Assembly: GCA_024224155.1 (NCBI GenBank)
Contig: JAAENP010000129.1
Span: 1-35,610 of the forward strand
DNA length: 35,610 nt
Direction: 5' to 3'
Source: a bacterium
GTDB taxonomy: Bacteria > Acidobacteriota > Thermoanaerobaculia > Multivoradales > JAHEKO01
Within the stretch, counting starts at the first letter, position 1. The number at the start of each line of letters is the position of its first letter. The position numbers were made by a program, and so were the translations under genes. The notes under the pieces were generated by a model. That model was not told where the DNA came from. It saw only the letters and a program-made list of their open reading frames with translations, and did no database searches. Positions 16,048 through 23,818 of this stretch are shown here, piece after piece.

Positions 16048-16185
16048 GTGGTCGACCAGGGCGTGCGGCTACTCGATGCTGAAGGTCGTCGGGCGGCGGC
16101 CGACCGGGTCAAATCTCTGCTCGTGCAGTTGTTCAACTTCGCCACCGAGGAAGAAGAGTGGCGTGGAGTGGGGGAGCGTCGCTGA
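16048..16185 (+). CDS. Short open frame, possible gene fragment
   Basis: GTG-started, 45 residues: begins VDQGVRLLDAEGRRAAADRV and continues KSLLVQLFNFATEEEEWRGV before TGA. It reads as an amphipathic helix with normal amino-acid composition, more like the end of a real protein than random sequence. No ribosome site and no recognised family. It may be a relic of a longer gene. Confidence 0.25.
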   Translation: MVDQGVRLLDAEGRRAAADRVKSLLVQLFNFATEEEEWRGVGERR

Positions 16186-16213
16186 CGAGAGCCGTTCTGA
16201 GCTCCGCACCGCG

Positions 16214-16247
16214 GGGTAGTGGGTCAGTTTGAACTGACCCACTACCC
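16214..16247. repeat. 34-base palindrome
   Basis: GGGTAGTGGGTCAGTT (16214-16229) is followed after two bases by its exact reverse complement (16232-16247): 16 perfect pairs around a TG centre. It lies between divergent genes. The two-base centre suits a dimeric DNA-binding protein or a cruciform better than an RNA hairpin terminator. A mobile-element end is another possibility. Confidence 0.7.
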
Positions 16248-16424
16248 ACCGCGGGCGCATATTGTCCGCCCACCCAAGTCCTGTTAGCCTATTTGGCAAT
16301 AGAGATAACGCGCTCGTTGACAGGCCCGGGGAGGGGTCAGGGTCGGCGAACGAAACAAAAGTCATGGGTAGGCCGGCAGGGCCGATAGCGATTGCCGCCG
16401 CGCCCGCTATCGAAGGAGTCGTTG

Positions 16425-18854
16425 ATGACACGGAAGTTTTCTCGATCGACCTTGGGTCCCTGCATTCTGGCGCTAACAGTGGCCGCACTACTGCCGGCCG
16501 CGGCGAACGCCCATGATCCTGATCCCGGTTCCTGCACCGCTGACGGCGGCCACGCCCACATCAACATTGGCGACGGCGTCGCGAACGAGAACGACGCTAC
16601 GGTCACCTTCACCATCACTTGCAACCCCTGCGGCAAGGTCAACGCGAATAGTTGGTGGAGTACTTTCGACGGCACCGCCACCGCGCCCGACGATTACACC
16701 GCCATTACCGGCCAGCTGATCACCCTCGGTCAGACCAGCGCCGACACGCAGACCTACTCCATCGTGGTCACGCTCAATGACGACACCACCTTCGAGGGCG
16801 ACGAGAACTTTACCGTCGGCCTCGGCGGCGAGCCCAGCGGCGAGGCGAACCCTTCGGTCGGAGATCCGTGTCTGTTCCTTGGAGATGTGATCGGTGACGG
16901 GACTATCCAGGAAAACGACCCGATGAACGCACCGCCGGTGGCCGATGCCGGTGGCCCGTACTCGGTCAACGAAGGTGCCAGCGTCGGTCTCGACGGTACC
17001 GGCAGCTCCGACCCCGACAGCGCCCCCAGCCCCCTGACCTACGCCTGGGATCTCGACAACGACGGCTTCTACGACGACGCCACCGGCGCCACGCCAACGT
17101 TCTCGGCCGCGGCGCTCAACGGTCCTGACACGGTGACCGTAGGTCTCGAGGTCAGCGACGGCGCCGCCACCGCCACCGACACCGGGACGGTCAACGTCGT
17201 CAACGTCGCGCCGAGTGTCAACACGCCCAGCACTCCGTCGCCGTCGGACGAAGGCGACTCCATCACGGCCAGCGCCACCTTCACCGATCCGGCCGGCTCG
17301 GGCGACGCGCCCTTCACCTGTACCGTCGACTACGGCGAGGGCGGCGGTAACGAAGCGGGCTCCGTCGCAGGCTTCACCTGTACCGGCCCCAGCCACGTCT
17401 ATGGCGACAACGGCAGCTACACGGTCGAGGTTTGCGTCACCGACAAGGACGGCGGCACCGGCTGCAACAGCACCCCCCATGTCGTCGACAACGTGCCGCC
17501 CGCTGTCGCGCCTCCGTTGGTTGCGCCCGAGCCCTCGGACGAGGGATCGCCGGCGGTGGCCAACGCCACCTTCACCGATCCGGGCACCGACGACTCACCG
17601 TTCACCTGCACCGTCGACTACGGTGAGGGCGGCGGCGACGAAGCGGGCACCGTAGCGGGCTCGACCTGCACCGGCCCCAGCCACGTCTATGGCGACAACG
17701 GTAGCTACACGGTCGAGGTCTGCGTCACCGATAAGGACGGCGACGCCGGCTGCAACAGCACGACCCATGTCGTCGACAACGTGCCGCCCACCGTGGCGAC
17801 CCCGGTGGTCGAGCCCGAGCCCTCGGACGAAGGGGCTTTGGCTACCGTGAGCGCCGAGTTCACAGATCCGGGCTTCGATGATTCGCCCTTCACCTGCACC
17901 ATCGACTACGGCGTGGGCGCCGGCTCGGTGAGCGAGACCGTGAGCGGCATGACCTGCTCGGGCTCCTTCACCTGGGGTGACAACGGCAGCTACACGATCG
18001 AGATCTGCGTCACCGACAAGGACGGCGGAGAAGGCTGCAAGAGCACCACGCACGTCGTCAACAACCTGCCGCCCGACGTGACGCTCAACACCGCGACCGC
18101 GGTGGCCTTCCCCGGCGGCGACGCGTTCCTGGGCCGACAGGGCGACTCGCAGAGCCACGATGCCGACGGCACCGACCCGGGCTCGGACGATCTCACCTTT
18201 GATTGGGACTTCGGCTTTAGCGGCAGCGCAGTCTCGACGACTTACTACAACGACACCGGCGACCCGTCCGGCTCGCCGGATCCGATCCAGAGCCCGGGAG
18301 GAACCTTCCCGTTCGCCGCCAGCGACACGGCCTCGGTCACCTTTGCGGACCCCGGCGTGTACCTGGTGCAGGTGGACCTCACCGACGATGACGGCGAGAA
18401 CGACTCGGAGGGGCTCCCCAAGCTGGTGACCGGCGACATCGACTGTACGCGCAGCCAGGGCTTTTGGAAGAAGCAGCTCAAAGGCAAGGGGCATCAGCAT
18501 ATCGACGTCGTCACTCTCCAGGCCTTCCTCGACATCGTCGACTTCGCAAGCTCCGTGTTCACCGAGGAGGCGCCGGCCGACTTTGCGTCGAAGAGTCCCG
18601 ACATGCGCACCAAAGCGACTCAGCAAGCTCTCGCGGCGTGGCTCAACTTCGCGGCCGGTGCCGTGGGCTGGACCGAGGTGATCGACACCAACGGCGACAT
18701 GGTGGCGGACACGCCGGTCTATCTCGTCTTCGCGACCCTCGAGGCGATTCTCACCAATGCCGACGCGACGCACGCCGAGCTCGTAATGGCCAAGGATCTC
18801 GCCGAGCTCATCAACCTGCTCGACGAGTCCGATCCGGCATGCTCCGACGGTTAA
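16425..18854 (+). CDS. Secreted multidomain Calx-beta/PKD-repeat protein
   Basis: 809 aa. ATG 16425 is preceded by AAGGAG at a good distance; an in-frame start at 16392 lacks this. Signal peptide about 1-29 (ILALTVAALLPAAANA). A Calx-beta-like domain follows (about 45-165: NENDATVTFTIT, FEGDENFTVGL). Next a PKD domain (171-260: PVADAGGPYSVNEG). Then three consecutive 96-residue repeats (about 265-552), each with a FTCT[VI]DYG motif, GDNGSYT[VI]E[VI]CVTDKDG and a VP/LPP linker. A fifth PKD-like domain covers about 553-655 (acidic DDLTFDWDFGF). The C-terminal part (about 660-809) starts with DCTRSQGFWKKQ, a motif seen at the ends of many such secreted proteins. Probably an extracellular binding protein, calcium-rich by its aspartates. 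No enzyme domain. Confidence 0.85.
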   Translation: MTRKFSRSTLGPCILALTVAALLPAAANAHDPDPGSCTADGGHAHINIGDGVANENDATVTFTITCNPCGKVNANSWWSTFDGTATAPDDYTAITGQLITLGQTSADTQTYSIVVTLNDDTTFEGDENFTVGLGGEPSGEANPSVGDPCLFLGDVIGDGTIQENDPMNAPPVADAGGPYSVNEGASVGLDGTGSSDPDSAPSPLTYAWDLDNDGFYDDATGATPTFSAAALNGPDTVTVGLEVSDGAATATDTGTVNVVNVAPSVNTPSTPSPSDEGDSITASATFTDPAGSGDAPFTCTVDYGEGGGNEAGSVAGFTCTGPSHVYGDNGSYTVEVCVTDKDGGTGCNSTPHVVDNVPPAVAPPLVAPEPSDEGSPAVANATFTDPGTDDSPFTCTVDYGEGGGDEAGTVAGSTCTGPSHVYGDNGSYTVEVCVTDKDGDAGCNSTTHVVDNVPPTVATPVVEPEPSDEGALATVSAEFTDPGFDDSPFTCTIDYGVGAGSVSETVSGMTCSGSFTWGDNGSYTIEICVTDKDGGEGCKSTTHVVNNLPPDVTLNTATAVAFPGGDAFLGRQGDSQSHDADGTDPGSDDLTFDWDFGFSGSAVSTTYYNDTGDPSGSPDPIQSPGGTFPFAASDTASVTFADPGVYLVQVDLTDDDGENDSEGLPKLVTGDIDCTRSQGFWKKQLKGKGHQHIDVVTLQAFLDIVDFASSVFTEEAPADFASKSPDMRTKATQQALAAWLNFAAGAVGWTEVIDTNGDMVADTPVYLVFATLEAILTNADATHAELVMAKDLAELINLLDESDPACSDG
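17313..18064 (+). repeat. Three tandem 288-bp coding repeats in the PKD protein
   Basis: The marker TTCACCTG occurs at 17313, 17601 and 17889, exactly 288 bases (96 codons) apart. The first two units are nearly identical over long runs; the third is more diverged. Recent duplication of one PKD-type module is the simple explanation. Confidence 0.85.
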
Positions 18855-19348
18855 GGGAGGGTGCGGGTCTGCATTGAGGTTTTCAGCACAGGCACCGGGG
18901 CGGCGGGTGATCTCACACGCCGCCCCGGCATCTCGAGGAACCAGACCCGCGGAAGCCGAAGGTTCGAAGGTGTACGGTCTCCTCGGATCTGCGCAAACGG
19001 GCGGCTTGGACTTCTGCGCCGGCGTCGAGCGGATGCAGCTCGACGATGAGGCGCGGAGTGTCTGCGCCGGGTGGTGCCACTCAGCGAGCGACACCTACGC
19101 TTCGTCGTCCACGAATACGTCGAGCATTACCATCTTGAGAGAAACCATCAAGGACTCGGCAACAAGCTGTGGGCCGATTGTTGGCACCCTACGCCCACCC
19201 GCGCGGGTGGTGCGCCGCTGCCGTGAGCGGCGTAGCCTGAATACACCTCGGCGAAGGCGACCCCGGTGAAGGCCGGGGGCAGAGCAGCCCACTTTTCTCC
19301 ACGCACCAGGCACCACCGAGCCGCCAGAGGGTCGGGAGGAGGTGCCGT
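18855..19348. other. Intergenic region rich in hairpins
   Basis: No gene is supported. Apart from the terminator-like hairpin at 18895, it has a 16-base perfect palindrome CCACCCGCGCGGGTGG (19195-19210), GCCGCT/AGCGGC (19214-19231) and CCCCGG/CCGGGG (19261-19278), all within 160 bases of the protease start. This may be a structured 5' leader. It does not match riboswitch consensus sequences that I can recall. Confidence 0.4.
18895..18928 (+). terminator. GC-rich hairpin after the PKD gene
   Basis: CCGGGGCGGCG (18895-18905) pairs perfectly with CGCCGCCCCGG (18918-18928) around a 12-base loop, 41 bases after the stop codon of the PKD gene. There is no T-run behind it, so it would be a weak or non-classical terminator. 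Confidence 0.5.
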
Positions 19349-21499
19349 ATGAAGCTCAAGGCGATCCTCGGTCTCGGGGCGTTGGATCTGCTGCTCGTTG
19401 TCGGAGCGGTCCTCGTGTTGGGCAGCGCTCGTCTCGGCGACTCGAGCGTCCACAAGTCCTCGCCCGATGAGCCGGTCGCCGTGGACGTGCGCTTCGAGCC
19501 TGGGGTGCCGCTGGCCCGCGCCAGCGGTCTGCTGCGTTCGCTCGGAGTCGAGTGTGCCGCGGAAGCGTATCTCGCCGGCAACCGTCTGATCGTCGAGGCG
19601 CCCCTTGGCGCAGTCCGTAGATTGCTCGCCAGCAAGGAGGTCGCACAGATCGATCCGGCCATGCTCTACACGAAGCGTGCCGACACACTGTCGGTCAAGC
19701 GGATGCGGGTCGAGCGAGTGCTCAACAAGAAGAAGTACCGGCGGCCTAGCGGAGATGGTGTTCTGGTCGGGGTCACCGATTCCTGGATCGTCGACGAGGA
19801 TCACGTCGAGCTCGACGGCCGCGTCATCGTCGTTCACGACACCAGCTCGCTCGAGCTGCCGGAGGAATGGGCCGACCGCAACCACGGTACCTTTATCGCC
19901 GGCACCATCGCAGCCGCCGGGCTGGGCGACCCGCTGGCTCGCGGGGTGGCGCCCTCGGCCGGGATTCTGTCGTTCATCATCCCCTTCGATCCTGTGGGCG
20001 AGATGAAGTACGCGGCCGATCGCTACGGCATGAGAATCTCGGCCAACTCCTGGTCCTACGATGCCGACACCGAGTCGCTGCCGGTACGACGGCTGGACAA
20101 GAGCCGCAACTGGCTTCCGGCCAGGGGCAAGACGAAGTTCGGTTACTACACCAACTTCAACCACGCCCTCGACGAGATGGTTGCGCGGACGGACGTCCTA
20201 TCTATCTGGGCCGCCGGTAACGAGAGCGACACGAACCTGCTGGCCCGCATGCTCGACGAGATGGGGAAGGTATGGCGTCCGGACCGCTGGCATCGCGACT
20301 TCCCGGAGTTCGACCGGCTCACGGTGAGCAGCAACTCCAAGAACGTCCTCGCTATCGGCGCTACCCACAAGGATGACGTCATCACCGGCTTCTCCTCGCG
20401 AGGTCCGGCCTGGGGCGGCCGCATCGGCCCCCACTTGGTGGCGCCCGGTTTTCGCTACTACTCCACCAACAACGACGACACCTACGGCTATGGTTCCGGC
20501 ACCTCGGGATCGTGCCCGATGGTGGCGGGAGTGGCGGCGCTGCTGCTGGATCAGTACCGGAAGATCCACGGCGCCGATCCGAGCTCGGCCTTGATCAAGG
20601 CGCTGCTCATCAACTCGGCCCGCGACCTGGGCATCGAGGGACCGGACTACGTCCACGGCTACGGCCTCGTCGACGCCGAGCTGGCGGCGAAGACGGTTGC
20701 CGGCCAGGAGGGCTTGAGGAAGACCAAGGCGGTGAGGTCGCGCTTCGTCGAGAACAACGTCCACAACGGGGAAGAGCAGGCCTACAGCTTCGAGGTGCCC
20801 AGGGGCAGGAAGGAGCTGCGGGTCACCCTGGTGTGGCATGACCCTCCCGGCCGTCGCCTGGTCAACGACCTCGACATCTCGGCCCGCTTCGGCAACGACG
20901 AAGTCCTGCCGTTCGTTCCCGATCCGGCGAAGCCCCTGGTCGCGGCGACGACAGGACGCAACTTCCGCGACAACGTCGAGCACCTGTTGGTGAAGCGGCC
21001 TCGGCCGGGCGCCTGGACCGTCGTAGTGAAGGGGACCAGGGTGCGTCGTGCTCCGCAGGACTACGCCTTGGTGATCGCTGCGGGCAAGGGGCACCGGCTG
21101 CCGACGACAAAGACCGGGGGAGACTTCACTCTCGAGCGCGTCGTGGCCAGCCTCGGCGACTTCAACCAGCCGCAGACCCAGTTTCGCATCGGCGATCCAG
21201 TCACTCTCCACGCCCTTCTCGACGTGCACGAGAACGCCTCCTACGCCGGCGGCTACTACGGCACGGTGAGCGGCCGCTTCGAGCTCCGCGACGAGGCCGG
21301 GAATCTCAAGTTCGTGCTCCTCACGTCGATGGAGAACCTCTCACCCTCCGGAACGGGAGAGCTCCGGGAGCTGCCGTGGTCGATTGCGGAGATCCCCGAC
21401 TTCGTCCCCACCGGGACATTTCGGGTGCGCACCACCGTCACCATGCACAACGGCGTCACCGAGACGGCGGCGGAGGAGATCGAGATCACCGTCGAGTAG
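19349..21499 (+). CDS. Subtilisin-like serine protease (peptidase S8)
   Basis: 716 aa. A GGAGGAGG ribosome site precedes ATG 19349. An N-terminal hydrophobic segment (about 5-25) is a signal or anchor, followed by a pro-region-like stretch (40-110: VDVRFEPGVPLARA). Catalytic residues: D144 (GVTDSWI), H179 (NHGTFIAGT), oxyanion N291 (AAGNES) and S386 in GSGTSGSCPMVAG. The last motif differs from the usual GTSMAxP. Residues about 480-610 form a beta-rich domain (VTLVWHDPPGRRLVNDLDI, NVEHLLVKRPRPGAWTVVV), as in Kp43-type S8 proteases, followed by a further beta domain to the end. Probably an exported protease. It follows the PKD gene but has its own leader. Confidence 0.9.
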   Translation: MKLKAILGLGALDLLLVVGAVLVLGSARLGDSSVHKSSPDEPVAVDVRFEPGVPLARASGLLRSLGVECAAEAYLAGNRLIVEAPLGAVRRLLASKEVAQIDPAMLYTKRADTLSVKRMRVERVLNKKKYRRPSGDGVLVGVTDSWIVDEDHVELDGRVIVVHDTSSLELPEEWADRNHGTFIAGTIAAAGLGDPLARGVAPSAGILSFIIPFDPVGEMKYAADRYGMRISANSWSYDADTESLPVRRLDKSRNWLPARGKTKFGYYTNFNHALDEMVARTDVLSIWAAGNESDTNLLARMLDEMGKVWRPDRWHRDFPEFDRLTVSSNSKNVLAIGATHKDDVITGFSSRGPAWGGRIGPHLVAPGFRYYSTNNDDTYGYGSGTSGSCPMVAGVAALLLDQYRKIHGADPSSALIKALLINSARDLGIEGPDYVHGYGLVDAELAAKTVAGQEGLRKTKAVRSRFVENNVHNGEEQAYSFEVPRGRKELRVTLVWHDPPGRRLVNDLDISARFGNDEVLPFVPDPAKPLVAATTGRNFRDNVEHLLVKRPRPGAWTVVVKGTRVRRAPQDYALVIAAGKGHRLPTTKTGGDFTLERVVASLGDFNQPQTQFRIGDPVTLHALLDVHENASYAGGYYGTVSGRFELRDEAGNLKFVLLTSMENLSPSGTGELRELPWSIAEIPDFVPTGTFRVRTTVTMHNGVTETAAEEIEITVE

Positions 21500-22001
21500 G
21501 GGTTGTCGGGATAGGAATTCGCTTTTCCCAGCTGTGGCCTACCCAGGCTGTCTCGGCGGCCTTGCACGCCCCTGTAGCCTTCTAGAGGTTGGCGATATCT
21601 CCCCATTGCTCAATGCGGGTTTCTAACATCCAGGAGCCGATGTTCAAGTTGGGCAGTGATTTGGCGAGCTCGAGCGCGTTGGGTCAGCGGCGGAGCCGGC
21701 CTACCGGCAGGATTGCGAACGGCTCCTCGCTTGGTTTGAGACCAAGTCAGGAACTCTTCGATTCGCCGATGAACACGCTCCCCTCTGATTTCTGGCGGAA
21801 TGAGAACGGTTACCTCCGCCGCATTCAGGTAGGTCAACAGTTGATCGCGGCCTCGGGCGGTCAAGTACCGCTTCCTCTCATCGATCCTGCTGGCCGATCG
21901 GCGAGTTCGCACCCAAGGGGCCCAGTTGGTCTCTTCTTCGGCTGAGCCGTCCCAACGAATCGAGTAGGATTCGGAACCGGGCCGTCGGACGGAGTCACGC
22001 G
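21500..22001. other. Intergenic region, possible minus-strand fragment
   Basis: No confident gene. On the minus strand an open frame (stop at 21610) has protein-like sequence between about 21960 and 21650, such as RKRYLTARGRDQLLTYLNAA and IPPEIRGERVHRRIEEFLTW, but no credible start or ribosome site and no known family. Its GC content is lower than that of the flanking genes, which suggests a relic of foreign origin. Confidence 0.3.
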
Positions 22002-23162
22002 ATGTCAACGAAGTTCTTCGAGATCTACAAGACGACCGCGGTCGTGGTGCTGAATTCACTGCTGCTCGCCGCTCTCTGTCTCGGAGCGATGGCGCTGTGG
22101 GTTCCCGAGCCCGAGCAGGAGGTGCGCATCTACTCCCCGGACTTCGACCTCGACTCCTATGTTCGTATTTCACGTGAGGAGGCGATCCTCACCGGACGCG
22201 AGTTCGACGAGATGGGGGAGCGACGCTCCTACCAGTTCTATCCGTGGACGGTTTTTCGCGAGCGGCCCTTTCCGGGCAAGCTGGTCAGCGTCACCAAGGC
22301 GGGCAATCGTGGCACGCTGGCGCCATCGCCTCGCCCGGACTCAAATCGCGAGTTCGCCGTCTGGACCTTGGGGGGCTCGACGATGTTCGGCTGGGGCATG
22401 CCCGATAGCCAGACCGTGGCCTCCCACCTGCAGACGATCCTCCAAGAGCGGCTGCCCGAGCGGCGGGTCCGAGTCACCAATCACGGGCACTCGTACTACT
22501 TCAGCTCGATCGAGCTCAATCTGCTGATTTCTCTGCTCCGCGACGGCGGCCAGCCCGACGCCGTGGTATTGCTCGACGGACTGAACGACGCCGCGGTCTT
22601 GACCTGGGGCATGCCGGCGCCTTTTTTTTCGGACTTTGCCTACCGCGCCTGGGAGAGCGAGCGCCAGCGCTCCTACAACGTTCAGAAGGAGCTACCCTGG
22701 ATCACTCTCAACCCGACCTTCCCGCCAATCCGCATGATGCGCGGCAAGAAAGAGACCGGGCTCGGACGCGGGTTTCAACTCACGCGCAGGTCGCGCTATT
22801 ACGTGGCCAACGAGGATCCCGTCGCCTTCGCGCAGCAACATATGCACACCAATCGCCGTCTCTTGATTGCGGTGGGCGAGGCCCTGGGCGTTGATGTCTA
22901 CCAGTTCCTGCAGCCGATCAAGGGCTATCAGACCGGCAAGCCCTACGCGGGCTCTCAACCTTTGGTGGCGGCGGCCTACGACGCTTTGCTGGCCGAGCCG
23001 CACGCCGGGCTCTATCCGATTGTCGACGCTCTCGCCGGCCTCGAGAGGTCGCATGTCGACCCGACGCACTACAGCGATGAGGGCTGCTACCGAGTCGCCC
23101 GGGCGATGGCCGAGGTCCTGCTCGCGAATCAGACCGATCAGCCCGGTCAGAAGATGGAGTAG
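22002..23162 (+). CDS. Membrane-anchored SGNH/GDSL hydrolase (SxtL-like position)
   Basis: 386 aa. Residues about 12-33 form a single N-terminal membrane anchor. SGNH motifs: nucleophile S126 in LGGSTMFGWG (block I), N160-H161-G162 in TNHGHSYYFS (block II), G193/N195 in LDGLNDA (block III), and D353-x-x-H356 in VDPTHYSDEG (block V). So all catalytic positions of an esterase or acyl-transfer enzyme are present. It faces the DUF5989 gene, their 3' ends overlapping by 16 bases. The same four families (carbamoyltransferase, SxtJ, DUF5989, GDSL hydrolase) occur as sxtI-J-K-L in saxitoxin clusters. The substrate is unknown. Confidence 0.88.
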   Translation: MSTKFFEIYKTTAVVVLNSLLLAALCLGAMALWVPEPEQEVRIYSPDFDLDSYVRISREEAILTGREFDEMGERRSYQFYPWTVFRERPFPGKLVSVTKAGNRGTLAPSPRPDSNREFAVWTLGGSTMFGWGMPDSQTVASHLQTILQERLPERRVRVTNHGHSYYFSSIELNLLISLLRDGGQPDAVVLLDGLNDAAVLTWGMPAPFFSDFAYRAWESERQRSYNVQKELPWITLNPTFPPIRMMRGKKETGLGRGFQLTRRSRYYVANEDPVAFAQQHMHTNRRLLIAVGEALGVDVYQFLQPIKGYQTGKPYAGSQPLVAAAYDALLAEPHAGLYPIVDALAGLERSHVDPTHYSDEGCYRVARAMAEVLLANQTDQPGQKME

Positions 23163-23347
23163 ATCAGCGGCGCGGCCGCGGTGCCGCCGAGCACAACCAG
23201 CATTCCGAACAGCAACAGGACGACGATGACCGGCAGCAGCCAGTACTTCTTGCGCCGCATCGCCAGCGACGCCAGCTCGACGAAGGCATTCGACTGACGC
23301 CCCCGGGCGAGGCGCTCCAGCTGCTGGTCTCTTTCTTGGTTCGTCAT
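23147..23347 (-). CDS. DUF5989-type small membrane protein (SxtK-like)
   Basis: 66 aa. A charged N-terminal half, then FVELASLAMRRKKYWLLPVI and one transmembrane helix ending TAAAPLIYSIF. The RRKKYWLLP...P(L/F)IY pattern is that of the DUF5989 family, found beside SxtJ and carbamoyltransferases. A longer frame opens upstream, but it lies inside the SxtJ gene; ATG 23347 gives the standard protein. It follows the SxtJ-like gene by 26 bases. Confidence 0.85.
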   Translation of the reverse strand: MTNQERDQQLERLARGRQSNAFVELASLAMRRKKYWLLPVIVVLLLFGMLVVLGGTAAAPLIYSIF

Positions 23348-23373
23348 TTCAGACCCGATCGTATCGCTCCTGG

Positions 23374-23790
23374 CTAGAACTGGCGGAAGTAGCGCTCGAG
23401 ATTGCTCGTTTCCTGGCGGTCGATCCAGTAAGTGGGGGTTTTCGAATTCCATCGCCTGTGCATAGGGTCGCGCCCAAAAAGGCGCATGAGAAGTCCTATC
23501 GGTGTGAACAGCAGATAATAGATCAGAGCCAGCACCAGATGCGATACCGTCCAGCCGATCGGGAAGACCAGCAGCATCCAGGCGCGGTATATGGGGACCC
23601 GCAACGGCTCGACCGCGTAATAGATGCCACTCAGCAGGGCTCCGGCGGCCCAGAGCCCGACAGGAAGGCGCAGGCTCTCGGTCCTCCAGTAGACCAGCCC
23701 GCCGATGGTGAGGAAGCAGAGCAGGACGATCAGACCGAACCACCGTAGGTCCCGTCTCGCCGGATAGAGGTTGAGCTCGATCAGGGCCAT
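23374..23790 (-). CDS. SxtJ-family membrane protein
   Basis: 138 aa. ATG 23790 gives the family N-terminus (ALIELNLYPARRDLRWFG); the longer frame upstream overlaps the carbamoyltransferase end. Three to four hydrophobic helices: 18-32, 38-58, then a motif IYRAWMLLVFPIGWTVSHLVLA and ALIYYLLFTPIGLLMRLFGRDPM, which is the strongest SxtJ signature. It ends with RRWNSKTPTYWIDRQ, typical of the family's tail. The role is unknown; it is always next to a carbamoyltransferase in such clusters. It starts 28 bases after the carbamoyltransferase stop. Confidence 0.87.
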   Translation of the reverse strand: MALIELNLYPARRDLRWFGLIVLLCFLTIGGLVYWRTESLRLPVGLWAAGALLSGIYYAVEPLRVPIYRAWMLLVFPIGWTVSHLVLALIYYLLFTPIGLLMRLFGRDPMHRRWNSKTPTYWIDRQETSNLERYFRQF

Positions 23791-23818
23791 CGTTTCGCCT
23801 CGTGGTTCGATTCCGGCA

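Larger units (their letters stand above)
15927..16424. other. Region between divergent secreted-protein genes
   Basis: Contains a 45-codon open frame (16048-16185) and a 34-base palindrome (16214-16247), both listed separately. It should hold promoters for both flanking genes, but no convincing pair was identified. Confidence 0.4.

Noticed and set aside
16105-16125. Short match to a tRNA T-arm (GGGTCAAATCTCTGCTCG)
   Set aside because: Too short and imperfect to be a copy of the tRNA-Pro end, so not called as an attachment site.
17313-18064. Regularly spaced repeats considered as a CRISPR array
   Set aside because: The 288-base units are coding and translate into PKD modules; there are no short repeats with unique spacers and no cas genes.
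17595-19094. 499-codon open frame on the minus strand
   Set aside because: Mirror of the PKD repeats; its apparent repeats are only the reverse translation of the real repeat DNA.
19200-19348. Protease leader considered as a cyclic di-GMP riboswitch
   Set aside because: The conserved core sequences of that class, as I remember them, are not present.
21589-21945. 118-codon open frame on the plus strand
   Set aside because: Low-complexity, no ribosome site and no family; the minus frame over the same DNA looks more protein-like, but is also unproven.
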